A program made the position numbers and the translations under genes. DNA of 64,000 nucleotides. It comes from VXMO01 sp965219405 (lineage in GTDB: Bacteria; Chloroflexota; Dehalococcoidia; UBA6926). The notes under the pieces are model-generated. The model was not told the origin of the DNA, searched no databases, and saw only the letters and a program-made list of their open reading frames with translations. The stretch's first letter is position 1; the number at the start of each line of letters is the position of its first letter. Shown one piece after another: positions 14,578 to 22,952 of the stretch. The stretch spans positions 1,054,001-1,118,000 of the forward strand of contig OZ244736.1 in the NCBI GenBank assembly GCA_965219405.1, written 5' to 3'.

Positions 14578-16803
14578 TTGAAGAGTGTTTTGAACCAGAA
14601 CAAGGCGAAGAAATCTGGGCAGGCTGGCGAGGCTGAGGCCAACCCGCTCGCCAAGTTCTTCATGCTCTCCCACGTCGACGAGGCTGGACCGGTCCGCATC
14701 GACGGCGTGAAGCTCGGTGTGCTCGAAGCGCTAGGGCTGGAGCTGGACGAGGCGAAGCTGGGCTCGTTCACCGGCGCGCTCAACGCGATGGACTTTCCGG
14801 TGCAACTGCTCGTTCGCCAGCACTCGCCTGAACTGAGTCGCCTGCGAGCACAGTTGTCCATCGAGCAGCCCGACAATCTGCCGCCGCAGACGACGGCTGC
14901 TGCCGACTCGCTGCGCGGGTTGCTCTCCGACTTGGAGAACCGTGAGGGCGTGGTTGACCGGCGCTTCTACGCAGTCTGCGAGTTCGACCGCATCGACGAC
15001 TTGCGTAGCCTCATGATTCGCGCCGGACTGGCCGTCAACCCCATGAGGGGCCGCCAGTTGAGGATGCTGATCGTCGCTTCCGTGGCCGGGGGCTCGCCGA
15101 GGGAGATTGTCGACGACGAGACACTTGAGGTGGAGATCCGGCAGAGGGAGATTCGCCTTGGGGACTCCCTTGCCCGTTCACTGCACTTGGGCAAGTGGCC
15201 GCGTGCCCTGATCCCGGGTTTCCTGCAGGCGCTGATGGCGTCCGGAACGCGGATGGACGTATCCATCCACCTCGGCCCCATCCCCGCCGACCAGGCGTCC
15301 CGCACCCTCGAATGGCAGAAGGTGCGGTTCGAGTCGGCGCAGTCGCTGTCGATCCGGCGCGGCAAGACCATGTCGCCGGAGGCGGAGATCGCGCTGGAGG
15401 ACGTGCGGCGTCTGCGCGACGACGTACAGCGAGGAAGGGAGCGGCTCTTCCATTCGTCGCTCTCTATTACGCTCCACGCCCATGACGCCGCCGAGCTCAA
15501 GGAGATGACGCAGGGCGTTCGTGCCCACTTCGCATCAACCCTGGGCAAGCTCGACACGCTCTCATATCGGCAGCGCGAGGGGTTGATATCCGCGCTGCCC
15601 ATCGGGCTGAACGCGATCGGGACATGGCGGACCTTGGATACATCGTCGTTGGCGCGGCTCTTCCCGTATTCGCCGCCGGACCTCGATACCCGCAGCGGCA
15701 CCCTCTATGGACTTGATCTGCGGTCGTCTTCGCCCATCGTCTACGACCCGTTCGACGGCACGCATCTCAACGCCAACACTGCCGTCCTCGCCCGCTCCGG
15801 CAGCGGCAAGTCCTTTGCAACCAAGCTCGGTGTCCTACGCGCGATCTGCCGCGGTGTGACCGCCTATGTGATTGACCCTGAGGGCGAGTATGCCGACATG
15901 GCCCGTGCTGCGGGCGGCCGCGTCCTGTCTCCCGGAGTGCCGGGGCAGGGCATGAATCCGTTCGTGATCGACCGTTCCGACAGCGAGGAGTTGCTGCTCC
16001 GCATCGGCAGCCTGAGGCGGCTCATCGAGGTCATGATCGGTGAGCGCTTGGGCGCGGAGAGGCGCGCCGCCCTCGACCACGCCCTCGCCGCCTACTACAT
16101 GGAGCCCCGTGAGCGGACGGGGTTCCGAGACTTCTACGAGCACCTCATCGAGCATGGCGACGGCGTTCTGGACAAGTTGCTCAGGCCATTCGCGACGGGC
16201 AGCCTGCGGCATCTCCTCACGGACGAAGGCGACGACCTTCTCACCAATGAGGCCCCCGTCACCGTGTTCGATCTCCGGCTCCTGGAACCCGAAATGCGGC
16301 CCGCCGCCGCGATGGTCTGCACCGAGACAGTGTGGACGGCGGCAGCACAGAATCCCAAACCTCGCCTCTTGGTCGTCGATGAGGTGTGGTCGATCATGCA
16401 GCATCCTGAGGGCGCTGCTTTCATGGTCAGCATGGCCAAGCGGGCCCGCAAGCATCGGTTGGGGCTGCAATTCATCACGCAGGATGTGCAGGACCTGCTG
16501 TCCGAGGACACGTCCCGCGCCATCACGGGCCATTCCGGTAGGGCGCTGCTCCAGAACGCCGCCTTCAAGCTCCTGCTTCAACAGGACGCGGCGGCCATCC
16601 GCACGGTCGGAGACGCCTTCGATCTTCCCCAAGACCTGCAGCAATGGCTCATCTCGTGCCCGCGTGGCGACGGGCTGCTGCTCGCGCGGGGCGGCCGGTT
16701 TCCCATCCGTATCGAAGCAACAGAGGAAGAGACAGACGTGATCGAGTGGCGGCCCGGGCGAAGCCGGATCGCTTCCGAGAAACAGAAGGGAGGCACTGTA
16801 TGA
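14578..16803 (+). CDS. VirB4-family type IV secretion ATPase
   Basis: The 741-residue protein has a VirB4/TraC-type ATPase domain: Walker A ARSGSGKSFATK at about residues 404-415, IDPEGEYADMA near 434, Walker B LLVVDEVWSIM near 597 and TQDVQDLL near 640. VirB4 ATPases energise pilus assembly and substrate transfer at the inner membrane. The N-terminal third is the usual divergent membrane-associated part, though no clear helix is seen. Start is TTG 14578 after AAGGAG, seven bases upstream. Its stop overlaps the next gene as ATGA, so VirB4 and the VirD4-like protein are translationally coupled. Confidence 0.88.
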   Translation: MKSVLNQNKAKKSGQAGEAEANPLAKFFMLSHVDEAGPVRIDGVKLGVLEALGLELDEAKLGSFTGALNAMDFPVQLLVRQHSPELSRLRAQLSIEQPDNLPPQTTAAADSLRGLLSDLENREGVVDRRFYAVCEFDRIDDLRSLMIRAGLAVNPMRGRQLRMLIVASVAGGSPREIVDDETLEVEIRQREIRLGDSLARSLHLGKWPRALIPGFLQALMASGTRMDVSIHLGPIPADQASRTLEWQKVRFESAQSLSIRRGKTMSPEAEIALEDVRRLRDDVQRGRERLFHSSLSITLHAHDAAELKEMTQGVRAHFASTLGKLDTLSYRQREGLISALPIGLNAIGTWRTLDTSSLARLFPYSPPDLDTRSGTLYGLDLRSSSPIVYDPFDGTHLNANTAVLARSGSGKSFATKLGVLRAICRGVTAYVIDPEGEYADMARAAGGRVLSPGVPGQGMNPFVIDRSDSEELLLRIGSLRRLIEVMIGERLGAERRAALDHALAAYYMEPRERTGFRDFYEHLIEHGDGVLDKLLRPFATGSLRHLLTDEGDDLLTNEAPVTVFDLRLLEPEMRPAAAMVCTETVWTAAAQNPKPRLLVVDEVWSIMQHPEGAAFMVSMAKRARKHRLGLQFITQDVQDLLSEDTSRAITGHSGRALLQNAAFKLLLQQDAAAIRTVGDAFDLPQDLQQWLISCPRGDGLLLARGGRFPIRIEATEEETDVIEWRPGRSRIASEKQKGGTV

Positions 16804-19280
16804 ATCCGTTTTCACCACTCAAGAGACTCTTTGGTCCGCGTAAGAAGACCGAGCCCGTTCTCCTGTCCATCACCCCGCCGCGCAAGGGAGAGCGCACCAT
16901 GCTCGGCGTCGAAAACATGCTCCAAGCCATCGCCGTCCCGGAGCCGTTCTCACTGGAGATCGTTGGGGATTCGGACGGCGTCAGGTTCCTCGTCAGATGC
17001 CTCGACGCACGGATCGTGAGGCGTCAGATCGCCATCCACTACCCGCAGGCCAGAATCCGACAACTCCCGCCCGAAACCGATCCGATGCTCCTCGACGACG
17101 ATGAGGAGGGATGGACGATGAGCCTGAAGTCGAGCGGACCGGACCAGGTGCCGCTGCGCCCGTTCAGAGACGATGACATCGTTCACGAGGGTTCCGACCC
17201 GATGCTTGCCGTCGTGGGCGCCGTATCGTCAATGCGGCCCGGCGAGCGGGTCGTCAGCCGCCTGATGCTCCGTTCGCTCGGCCCGCAGTGGTCGGCCGCA
17301 CACCTGGCCGAGGAGCAGCGCCACAATACATACCGCGCGCCCGCGTCGGAGGAATCCAGGGTGAACCACGGCGAGATCATTCGGCTGATGCTCCTCGCGG
17401 GCGGGGCGTTCGTGGGAATTCGGACATGGCAGTACTGGCAGGACGGCGACTTCTTCAAGGCGATTGCGCTGGCGGGCGGAGCCGTGCTGGGTGTGCTGAC
17501 CGCCGCAATCCTGTATGCCCGATTCAAGAGGAAGGGACCCAAGGTGTTCGACTCTCAACTCGTCAAGGAGAAGGTGTCCCGCACCGCCTTCGATGGCCAG
17601 ATCCAACTGACGGCAATCGTGTCCGAGGATGACGGCAGGCGCCGCGCGGCGGAGCTGCTGAGCGACGTTGCCACCGCCTACCGCCACTACGACAACGCCG
17701 CGGGAGCGCACTTCGTCAGCGGCAAGATGCGTTTCGCCCCCGAGAGGGTGAGTCTCCAATCGCCGGGGCAGGGACTCTTCGGCAGGCGAAGCGTCTTCGG
17801 CGTGAGGGAGGTGGCGAGCCTATGGCATCCGCCAAGTCCCAGCGACGAGACGCCTCCCGTGGACCGCTCCGGCTCGAAGGTTCTGCCGCCGTCTGCCAAG
17901 GCGCTTGACTTTGGTGCTCACGTCGGCAGTTTCACCGGGGACGCCGGCGGTGACATACGGTTTCCGGGCGATCTGCTCCGCCGGCATCACCTGTATGTGG
18001 CCAGGACGCGCATGGGAAAGTCGACCCTCATGCAGCACATCGTCGCGCACAAGATGCGAGAGAAGGCGATTGGGAGGGACGACGACGCCATCGTGGTCAT
18101 CGACCCTCATGCCGATCTCATTGCGTCCCTACTGGAACACGTCCCGGAGTCGCTGGCGGACCAGGTCAGACTCATCGATCTGGCCGATCCGAACGGGGCC
18201 CCGGGTATCAACCTTCTCGACTCCCGCATCTTCACCGACCGCGACCGCACGGCCGATTCCGTCGTGCGCATCGCGAAGGGGTTGTGGGACCAGTGGGGGC
18301 CGAGAATGCAGTCGATCCTGGAGCAGGTGGTCAAGACTCTCCACGAGGCCAACGAGAAGATGCCGGAGGACAGGCAGTACACGATTCTCGACGGTCTTGC
18401 GCTACTCGCCTCGAAGAACGGTTCCTTCAGATCGAAGGTGCTCAAGCGAGTTGACGACATTCACCTGCTGGAATGGTGGGCACGCGACTTCACGAGTTGG
18501 CACAAGCAGTACCGGTCCGAGGCGCTGGCACCGGTTCAGACGCGCCTGTCCTACTACGCCACGTCCAAGAAGGCGCGCGGGATTCTGGGGCAGCGGCGGT
18601 CCACGATCGACATCCGGCGCACGATTCGTGACGGCGGCATCCTCCTCGTGTCGACGGCACAGGGAGTTGCGGGGCGCGATGTGTCCGCACTGGTCGGCTC
18701 TTCCCTTCTCAATCTCGTCGACGCGGTGATCCGTGAGCAGGGCGGGCTCCACCACAGCGAACGCCGGGGAGTGCTGGTCGTCGTCGACGAAATGCAGTCA
18801 ATGCCGGGCGTCGATTACGAATCTATGCTGTCGGAACTGGGCAAATTTGGTGCCAGCTTCGTGCTCGCCACGCAGAGCCTCTCCAAACTTGATGACCTGT
18901 CAGCAACCATGCGTGACAGCCTGCTGGCAAACGTTGGATGCCTTGCAGTCTTCCAGGTGGCCTCCTCGGATGCACGCCAGCTCGTGGGCGAACTCGGCAC
19001 CGACCGTGTGACGCAGGATGACATTACGTCGCTGCCAGTCCACCAGTGCTACGTCCGCGCAACCGTCGGCACCGAACGACTGCCGACTTTCTCGATGGAG
19101 GTGCGGAAGCCTGGGACGGGGAATGTTTCCCTGGCCCATAGAATCCGAGCCGGAACTGTCGACTACACCACCGGGCACGACATCCTGGGCGCTCGCGACG
19201 CGAGTCTTGTGCGTCTGGTCGAACAGTACCGCAAGACGGTGGACGACGCTGAGAACGAAGAACAGGGCGACATCACCTAA
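16800..19280 (+). CDS. VirD4/HerA-like coupling ATPase
   Basis: The 826-residue protein has two membrane helices (about residues 198-216 and 220-238). The ATPase domain contains ARTRMGKSTLMQ at about 400, VVIDPHADL near 432 and VVVDEMQSMPG near 659. It resembles the TraG/VirD4 group and related HerA-type DNA pumps that couple the transferred DNA to the secretion channel. The P-loop lacks the leading glycine of the usual GxxxxGKS. ATG 16800 overlaps the VirB4 stop. Position directly after virB4 supports a coupling protein, but a second VirB4-like role cannot be excluded. Confidence 0.75.
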   Translation: MNPFSPLKRLFGPRKKTEPVLLSITPPRKGERTMLGVENMLQAIAVPEPFSLEIVGDSDGVRFLVRCLDARIVRRQIAIHYPQARIRQLPPETDPMLLDDDEEGWTMSLKSSGPDQVPLRPFRDDDIVHEGSDPMLAVVGAVSSMRPGERVVSRLMLRSLGPQWSAAHLAEEQRHNTYRAPASEESRVNHGEIIRLMLLAGGAFVGIRTWQYWQDGDFFKAIALAGGAVLGVLTAAILYARFKRKGPKVFDSQLVKEKVSRTAFDGQIQLTAIVSEDDGRRRAAELLSDVATAYRHYDNAAGAHFVSGKMRFAPERVSLQSPGQGLFGRRSVFGVREVASLWHPPSPSDETPPVDRSGSKVLPPSAKALDFGAHVGSFTGDAGGDIRFPGDLLRRHHLYVARTRMGKSTLMQHIVAHKMREKAIGRDDDAIVVIDPHADLIASLLEHVPESLADQVRLIDLADPNGAPGINLLDSRIFTDRDRTADSVVRIAKGLWDQWGPRMQSILEQVVKTLHEANEKMPEDRQYTILDGLALLASKNGSFRSKVLKRVDDIHLLEWWARDFTSWHKQYRSEALAPVQTRLSYYATSKKARGILGQRRSTIDIRRTIRDGGILLVSTAQGVAGRDVSALVGSSLLNLVDAVIREQGGLHHSERRGVLVVVDEMQSMPGVDYESMLSELGKFGASFVLATQSLSKLDDLSATMRDSLLANVGCLAVFQVASSDARQLVGELGTDRVTQDDITSLPVHQCYVRATVGTERLPTFSMEVRKPGTGNVSLAHRIRAGTVDYTTGHDILGARDASLVRLVEQYRKTVDDAENEEQGDIT

Positions 19281-19388
19281 CGGTCTGAATCGCGCTGCGA
19301 GATACCGGGTGGCCCTTTTCTGCGTCAACGGTCGCCCGGCACAGATCGGCAACAGAGTGAAGCCGCGTTGCTAGAGAAGGGGAAGGTT

Positions 19389-21008
19389 ATGCGAACAACT
19401 AGAGTGGTATCGGACATACTGCGGCTTCTCTCCGAGATGCCGTTCCTCAGCAGGGCGGAGTTGGCGACGTTCGTGTCCTCGTCGGTGTCCAGCGTCTACA
19501 AGGCCGTCGAACGTCTCAAGCTCGCGGGCCTAGTTGCCTCGTTGCCGTACGCGTCTGAGCACCAACACCACGCGGAACGCTTCCACCTAACCGCCGATGG
19601 GATTCGGGAGGCGGCACGTCTGCAAGAAGTGGATGTCAACGAGTTCCTCCAGACCCGACCGGTGTCGTCGCAGTGGCAACGGCTACTGCTTGGACGCCTC
19701 GATGCTTTGACCAGCGTCTACGGCCTTGCCGAAGTCATGCACCTGGTATCGCCGGCCATGTGTCTGCGCATCTACCGTGCGGCACCCCTTGATGCTGCGG
19801 CCATTTTCCCTGACGGTCGGGTGATCGGGATCATGCGGTGGGGGTCGATGTCAGACAGAACGGCCTTCACCAAGAGGATCGAGCGTCTACAGGACGGCCC
19901 AATGCCGGGCGCGTTGATGCTGCTTGTGCCTGACGAAATCAGATTGCGTTACGCCATCAGGCTATTGGCCCGTCAACACATTCCCGCGTTCGTCGCAATC
20001 GAGGGGGCCTTCATGTCGGGGGACTCGGACGAATCCGTGTGGCACATCCCCGGCACGGACGCGCGGCTTGATGTCGCGTCTGCGATCAGAAAGACGCCGA
20101 AAGGCGGTAGGGTCCTGACTGAGTCGCCCCTCAAGCGCGTGACGATGACTGAAGAACTGAAATTGGGAAACGCCCCGTACAACATCCCGGCTCACCTGCT
20201 CCCTGCGTCTCTCCATCCATCGGATAAGCATGTGCTGGACATGATCGCCGATTGGCCATGCATCAGCATCGAGAATCTGCGCACCCTTCTTGACCTGAAT
20301 CCAACGTGGCTGTCCGAGATACTCGGCAGGTTGGGTGAAAGGGGACTGGTGAATCGGTTCTACGTGAGCGGCATTCGCCTTGCGCTCACCGATCGTGGGC
20401 TGGGGCTGCTGGCCCGAAGAGATCGGGCATCCGTCGGTACGACGAGACGACGCTGGAGCATCAGTGAGAGCGGAGAGGATTTGAGCCACGCTTGGTATGA
20501 GGTGCCGGGAAGACGAATTCGGCAGTTGCTTCGACATGTCGGTCACACGGACGCGGTTCACTCGTATCTTGCTTCAATGGCGGTTTCGGCCCGTGAGCAG
20601 GGCTGGGAGATCGTGCAACTCGATCCCCCGCATCGAGCTTCTCGGTACTTCATGCATGAGGGAGGGCAACGGTCGGTTCATCCCGACGCATTCTTCATGC
20701 TCCGGCGTGACGATGAAACGCAGGCATTCTTTCTCGAATGGGAGCGGCGCGCTGTGCGTCCTTCCACGATGCGCGAGCGCATCGCGCCATACCTCCGCTA
20801 CTACTCCAGCAAACGCCCGCTGGACGACCACGGAGTTACGCCCAAGGTCCTGGTCGTTCTCGAAGACGAGATCGCCATTTCCCACTTCAACCGCGTCGCC
20901 GTGCAGGAGATGAAAAAGGCCGGAGTGTCTTTGCCGTTGGTGGTGAGGGATGGGGACCCGGAGCCGATATCTGGAGATAGCGTCGTCCGTAAGCCAAGAC
21001 GAGCCTAA
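19389..21008 (+). CDS. Replication-relaxation family protein
   Basis: The 539-residue protein begins with a winged-helix domain (ILRLLSEMPFLSRAELATF, then SVYKAVERLKLAGLV) typical of the replication-relaxation (Replic_Relax) family of conjugative elements. A second winged-helix-like segment lies around residues 285-345 (WPCISIENLRTLL). The C-terminal part contains HPDAFFMLRR and FLEWERRAVRP, a pattern reminiscent of nuclease-like folds in this family. The biochemical activity is not established for the family. It closes the transfer operon. ATG 19389 follows GGGGAAGG. In the absence of a recognisable relaxase it is a candidate DNA-processing protein. Confidence 0.7.
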   Translation: MRTTRVVSDILRLLSEMPFLSRAELATFVSSSVSSVYKAVERLKLAGLVASLPYASEHQHHAERFHLTADGIREAARLQEVDVNEFLQTRPVSSQWQRLLLGRLDALTSVYGLAEVMHLVSPAMCLRIYRAAPLDAAAIFPDGRVIGIMRWGSMSDRTAFTKRIERLQDGPMPGALMLLVPDEIRLRYAIRLLARQHIPAFVAIEGAFMSGDSDESVWHIPGTDARLDVASAIRKTPKGGRVLTESPLKRVTMTEELKLGNAPYNIPAHLLPASLHPSDKHVLDMIADWPCISIENLRTLLDLNPTWLSEILGRLGERGLVNRFYVSGIRLALTDRGLGLLARRDRASVGTTRRRWSISESGEDLSHAWYEVPGRRIRQLLRHVGHTDAVHSYLASMAVSAREQGWEIVQLDPPHRASRYFMHEGGQRSVHPDAFFMLRRDDETQAFFLEWERRAVRPSTMRERIAPYLRYYSSKRPLDDHGVTPKVLVVLEDEIAISHFNRVAVQEMKKAGVSLPLVVRDGDPEPISGDSVVRKPRRA

Positions 21009-21025
21009 GAGAAACAGAGATTAGC

Positions 21026-21301
21026 TTACTGCGAACCCTCTGGCTCTTCTGGCCCCTCCTCTCCCATCAGCACGTCCCGTAGCCCTAGTTGTTCCGCCAG
21101 TGTGAGCAACTGGTAGAAATGGACCGCGTCGGGGAGGGTGCCGTGCCGCCAATAGTGGATCCGGCGAGGGCTCACGTAAACCGCCCTGGCGAGAACACGC
21201 CATGTGAGACCTGAAGCCTCTTTGAACCGTACCAATCGGGCAGGGAAGTCGATGGGAAAGGCTGGGCGAGGAGTGAGGAGGACCGGGTTCCTACGAGTCA
21301 T
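21026..21301 (-). CDS. Small HTH protein 4 of the repressor-like operon
   Basis: The 91-residue protein carries one helix-turn-helix of Cro/C1 type (FPARLVRFKEASGLTWRV, then VYVSPRRIHYWRHG) and an acidic tail. It shares with the next two proteins the pattern DFP-R-R-TGL-W-G-P-L-LAE. ATG 21301 is chosen because the upstream extension overlaps the neighbour and has no ribosome site. It overlaps the preceding gene by 11 nt. It is the last gene of the five-gene leftward operon. DNA binding is likely; its targets are unknown. Confidence 0.62.
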   Translation of the reverse strand: MTRRNPVLLTPRPAFPIDFPARLVRFKEASGLTWRVLARAVYVSPRRIHYWRHGTLPDAVHFYQLLTLAEQLGLRDVLMGEEGPEEPEGSQ

Positions 21302-21578
21302 ACTGAGCGCGCCGTTTTGCGTCGAACTCGCGGAGATTGGCGGCCAGCAGCGGGAACATTGTGTCCATGCCATCGGGAATCGTGGCCGCAAGCGCCATGA
21401 AACGAAGCAGGGCGAGACCCCTTGGCAAGGCCCCCCGCTGCCAGCCGTTGACCACGCCCACCGGCGCTTCTATGGCCCGCGCGATCTCCGAGTCTGTCAT
21501 ACCTGTCAACTTCCTGAACGCCCGCATACGTGTCGGAAAGTCAGGCTGGTCTTGCACCGTCGGCATTTCGTCTTTCAT
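21291..21578 (-). CDS. Small HTH protein 3 of the repressor-like operon
   Basis: The 95-residue protein has a Cro/C1-like HTH: DFPTRMRAFRKLTGMTDS followed by AIEAPVGVVNGWQRGALP and a helical region with LAATIPDGMDTMFPLLA. It is clearly related to the proteins at 21026 and 21575. ATG 21578 follows GGGAGGTTTCGACT. It overlaps both neighbours, so expression is coupled. It may be a repressor, an antirepressor or an antitoxin-like regulator; no toxin gene is recognised next to it. Confidence 0.62.
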   Translation of the reverse strand: MKDEMPTVQDQPDFPTRMRAFRKLTGMTDSEIARAIEAPVGVVNGWQRGALPRGLALLRFMALAATIPDGMDTMFPLLAANLREFDAKRRAQYDS

Positions 21579-21871
21579 AGTCGAAACCTCCCTTGTGCCG
21601 ACTTGCCTCTTGGATTCCCGTGCAAGAGCAGCGGTAAGCCGTCGGGCAGCCGCTCGGCCATCGTGAAGAGGGCAAATAGACCGTCCGGGCCTGGTCTGGA
21701 CCCTTTCATCCACTTGCGAAGCTGACGGGGGTCGACGTTGAGGCAGTGTGCGAACGCCTCTCGCGAGAGGCCGGTCTTCTGACGCAGCATTTCGATTCGC
21801 TCGGGGAAGTCGTCCGGCAAGTCCGCCCCGAACAGCATCAATCTCTTGGGTAGATATGTGCTATGCGTCAT
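21575..21871 (-). CDS. Small HTH protein 2 of the repressor-like operon
   Basis: The 98-residue protein has the same layout: DDFPERIEMLRQKTGLSRE, CLNVDPRQLRKWMKG, then LFTMAERLPDGLPLLLHG and a basic tail. The shared words PDG and LL behind the HTH tie it to the protein at 21291 as a paralogue. ATG 21871 follows GGAGGGCCCCA and overlaps the upstream gene by 11 nt. Sequence-specific DNA binding is expected. The function of keeping several divergent copies in one operon is not known. Confidence 0.62.
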   Translation of the reverse strand: MTHSTYLPKRLMLFGADLPDDFPERIEMLRQKTGLSREAFAHCLNVDPRQLRKWMKGSRPGPDGLFALFTMAERLPDGLPLLLHGNPRGKSAQGRFRL

Positions 21872-22106
21872 TGGGGCCCTCCAATTCGAAGATCTCAACG
21901 AATTCGGTGACACCCAACGCCTCCTGGATACGCCGCCTCGCGGCCCCCGATGGCGATCGCCTTCCGGTGAGAAGCATCGACATGTAGCCGGAGGAAACAC
22001 CTACAAGCTCGGCCAGTTGGTTCTGCGACAGGTTGCGTTGCTCCAGCAGTTCATAGACCCGCTGAGTCCGTATCCTGACGCGTGGACGCCTCGCCTTGGT
22101 CGTCAC
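21861..22106 (-). CDS. XRE-family HTH regulator 1 of the repressor-like operon
   Basis: The 81-residue protein is a plain XRE/Cro-type regulator: LLEQRNLSQNQLAELVGV, SSGYMSMLLTGRRSPS, with an N-terminal basic arm. GTG 22106 overlaps the preceding stop as GTGA and has GGAGGAG upstream. It is the best-conserved HTH protein of the operon and the first candidate for binding the AACAWWTGTT dyads near its own promoter. It could control excision, replication and SOS genes of the element; that is inference. Confidence 0.7.
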   Translation of the reverse strand: MTTKARRPRVRIRTQRVYELLEQRNLSQNQLAELVGVSSGYMSMLLTGRRSPSGAARRRIQEALGVTEFVEIFELEGPNDA

Positions 22107-22267
22107 CGGTGGCGCTCCTCCCGTGTGGCATCAAAGCTGTTCGCGTGGTCCTCCTCTTGCATAACTCGCCTGGCAATCATCCGCGCGAGGATACGCAGTC
22201 CGTCGTCGACGATCTGCTGTTGTTCCGGCGTGAGTTCGTACTCGCCGTTGCTCTTGGTTCTCGGCAT
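22103..22267 (-). CDS. Unknown 54-residue protein, first gene of the HTH operon
   Basis: The short acidic/basic helical protein begins MPRTKSNGEYELTPEQQQ and ends REERHR. It is supported by a strong AAGGAGGCG ribosome site and by the GTGA overlap with the next gene. No family is recognised. Its helical character and place in front of four DNA-binding proteins would suit a small regulator or cofactor. Too short for confident functional assignment, but the translation signals argue that it is real. Confidence 0.6.
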   Translation of the reverse strand: MPRTKSNGEYELTPEQQQIVDDGLRILARMIARRVMQEEDHANSFDATREERHR

Positions 22268-22324
22268 GCGGTCGCCTCCTTCCGAGCTTCGTTCTCAAGG
22301 CGCGGAGTCCCTGGAACGAAACAG

Positions 22325-22334
22325 AACAAATGTA
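22325..22334. promoter_or_regulatory. Copy B of the recurrent dyad, downstream of the HTH-operon promoter
   Basis: AACAAATGTA matches the consensus at nine of ten positions. It lies just downstream of the predicted -10 of the HTH operon, a place suited to autorepression. Confidence 0.45.
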
Positions 22335-22345
22335 CTGATTCAGAA

Positions 22346-22374
22346 AGCCTAATGGAGGACGCTTTGCAGGACAA
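22346..22374 (-). promoter_or_regulatory. Predicted promoter of the HTH operon
   Basis: In minus sense TTGTCC (22369-22374) and TAGGCT (22346-22351) are separated by 17 bases, about 80 bases upstream of the 22267 start. Moderate match to the sigma-70 consensus. Confidence 0.4.
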
Positions 22375-22426
22375 GGGCCGATGTCACCAATTCGACCCAA
22401 ACCGCCGGAATCGCTCACAAAACTTC

Positions 22427-22447
22427 AACAATTGTTTGACAGTTGTT
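22427..22447. promoter_or_regulatory. Two adjacent dyads flanking a TTGACA hexamer
   Basis: AACAATTGTT (22427-22436) is a perfect 10-bp palindrome. GACAGTTGTT (22438-22447) is an inexact second copy on the other strand. The hexamer TTGACA (22436-22441) spans their junction, but no good -10 follows. Confidence 0.4.
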
Positions 22448-22891
22448 AGCAAACGATCTGATCTGAACTCCCGTTGCCTTCTCCCGTTGTCTCGTGTTAC
22501 GCCCAATCATGCACACCGTCCCTGGAAGCCGGATCGGGAGAGGTCATCCTTAGAGGTTGACGGCCTGATGGCCGGGTTTCTCACGTCCGGGGAATCGCCG
22601 ATTGGCACGACTCGACTGACTCACCGACACCGCGGGGAACCTTGGCCTACGGTACGAATCCGAATTGAAACGTAATTGGAGGTAAAGACAGACACGCAGT
22701 GGCTCTATTGCGAACAGCCGACAGATTTCACGTAGGCAGAATTCGGTGGGAATACACCTGCCGGGACCGCATAGCGAACCTTTCTAATGGCGGATGGGTT
22801 GAAACCAGCGGTTAATGGGGGCAAGCGGTCCTTGATGGTATAGCGAGGAGGCGGACGGCGCACAGCTAATCGAACTAGCGGATCAGCATCC

Positions 22892-22920
22892 TTGACACAA
22901 GAACGCACGTTCTTTTACTC
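22892..22920 (+). promoter_or_regulatory. LexA box inside the promoter of the SOS cassette
   Basis: GAACGCACGTTC (22901-22912) fits GAAC-N4-GTTC, the LexA box known from Gram-positive bacteria. It lies directly behind a perfect TTGACA -35 (22892-22897) and before a weak -10 around 22914-22920. Binding of LexA there would block the promoter of the downstream imuB-like, dnaE2 and SRAP genes. Confidence 0.75.
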
Positions 22921-22952
22921 TGCCCCTTACCAATCAATCGGTGGGGGTAACG

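Larger units (their letters stand above)
22268..22952. other. Divergent regulatory region of 685 bases between HTH operon and SOS cassette
   Basis: No gene is supported. The region contains a minus-strand promoter for the HTH operon, three copies of the recurrent dyad (22325-22334, 22427-22436 and an inexact one at 22438-22447) and the LexA-box promoter of the SOS cassette at its right end. The middle part, about 22450-22880, shows nothing I can name. Confidence 0.6.

Noticed and set aside
22705..22908. 67-codon minus-strand frame before the SOS cassette
   Set aside because: It overlaps the LexA-box promoter and has no translation signal.
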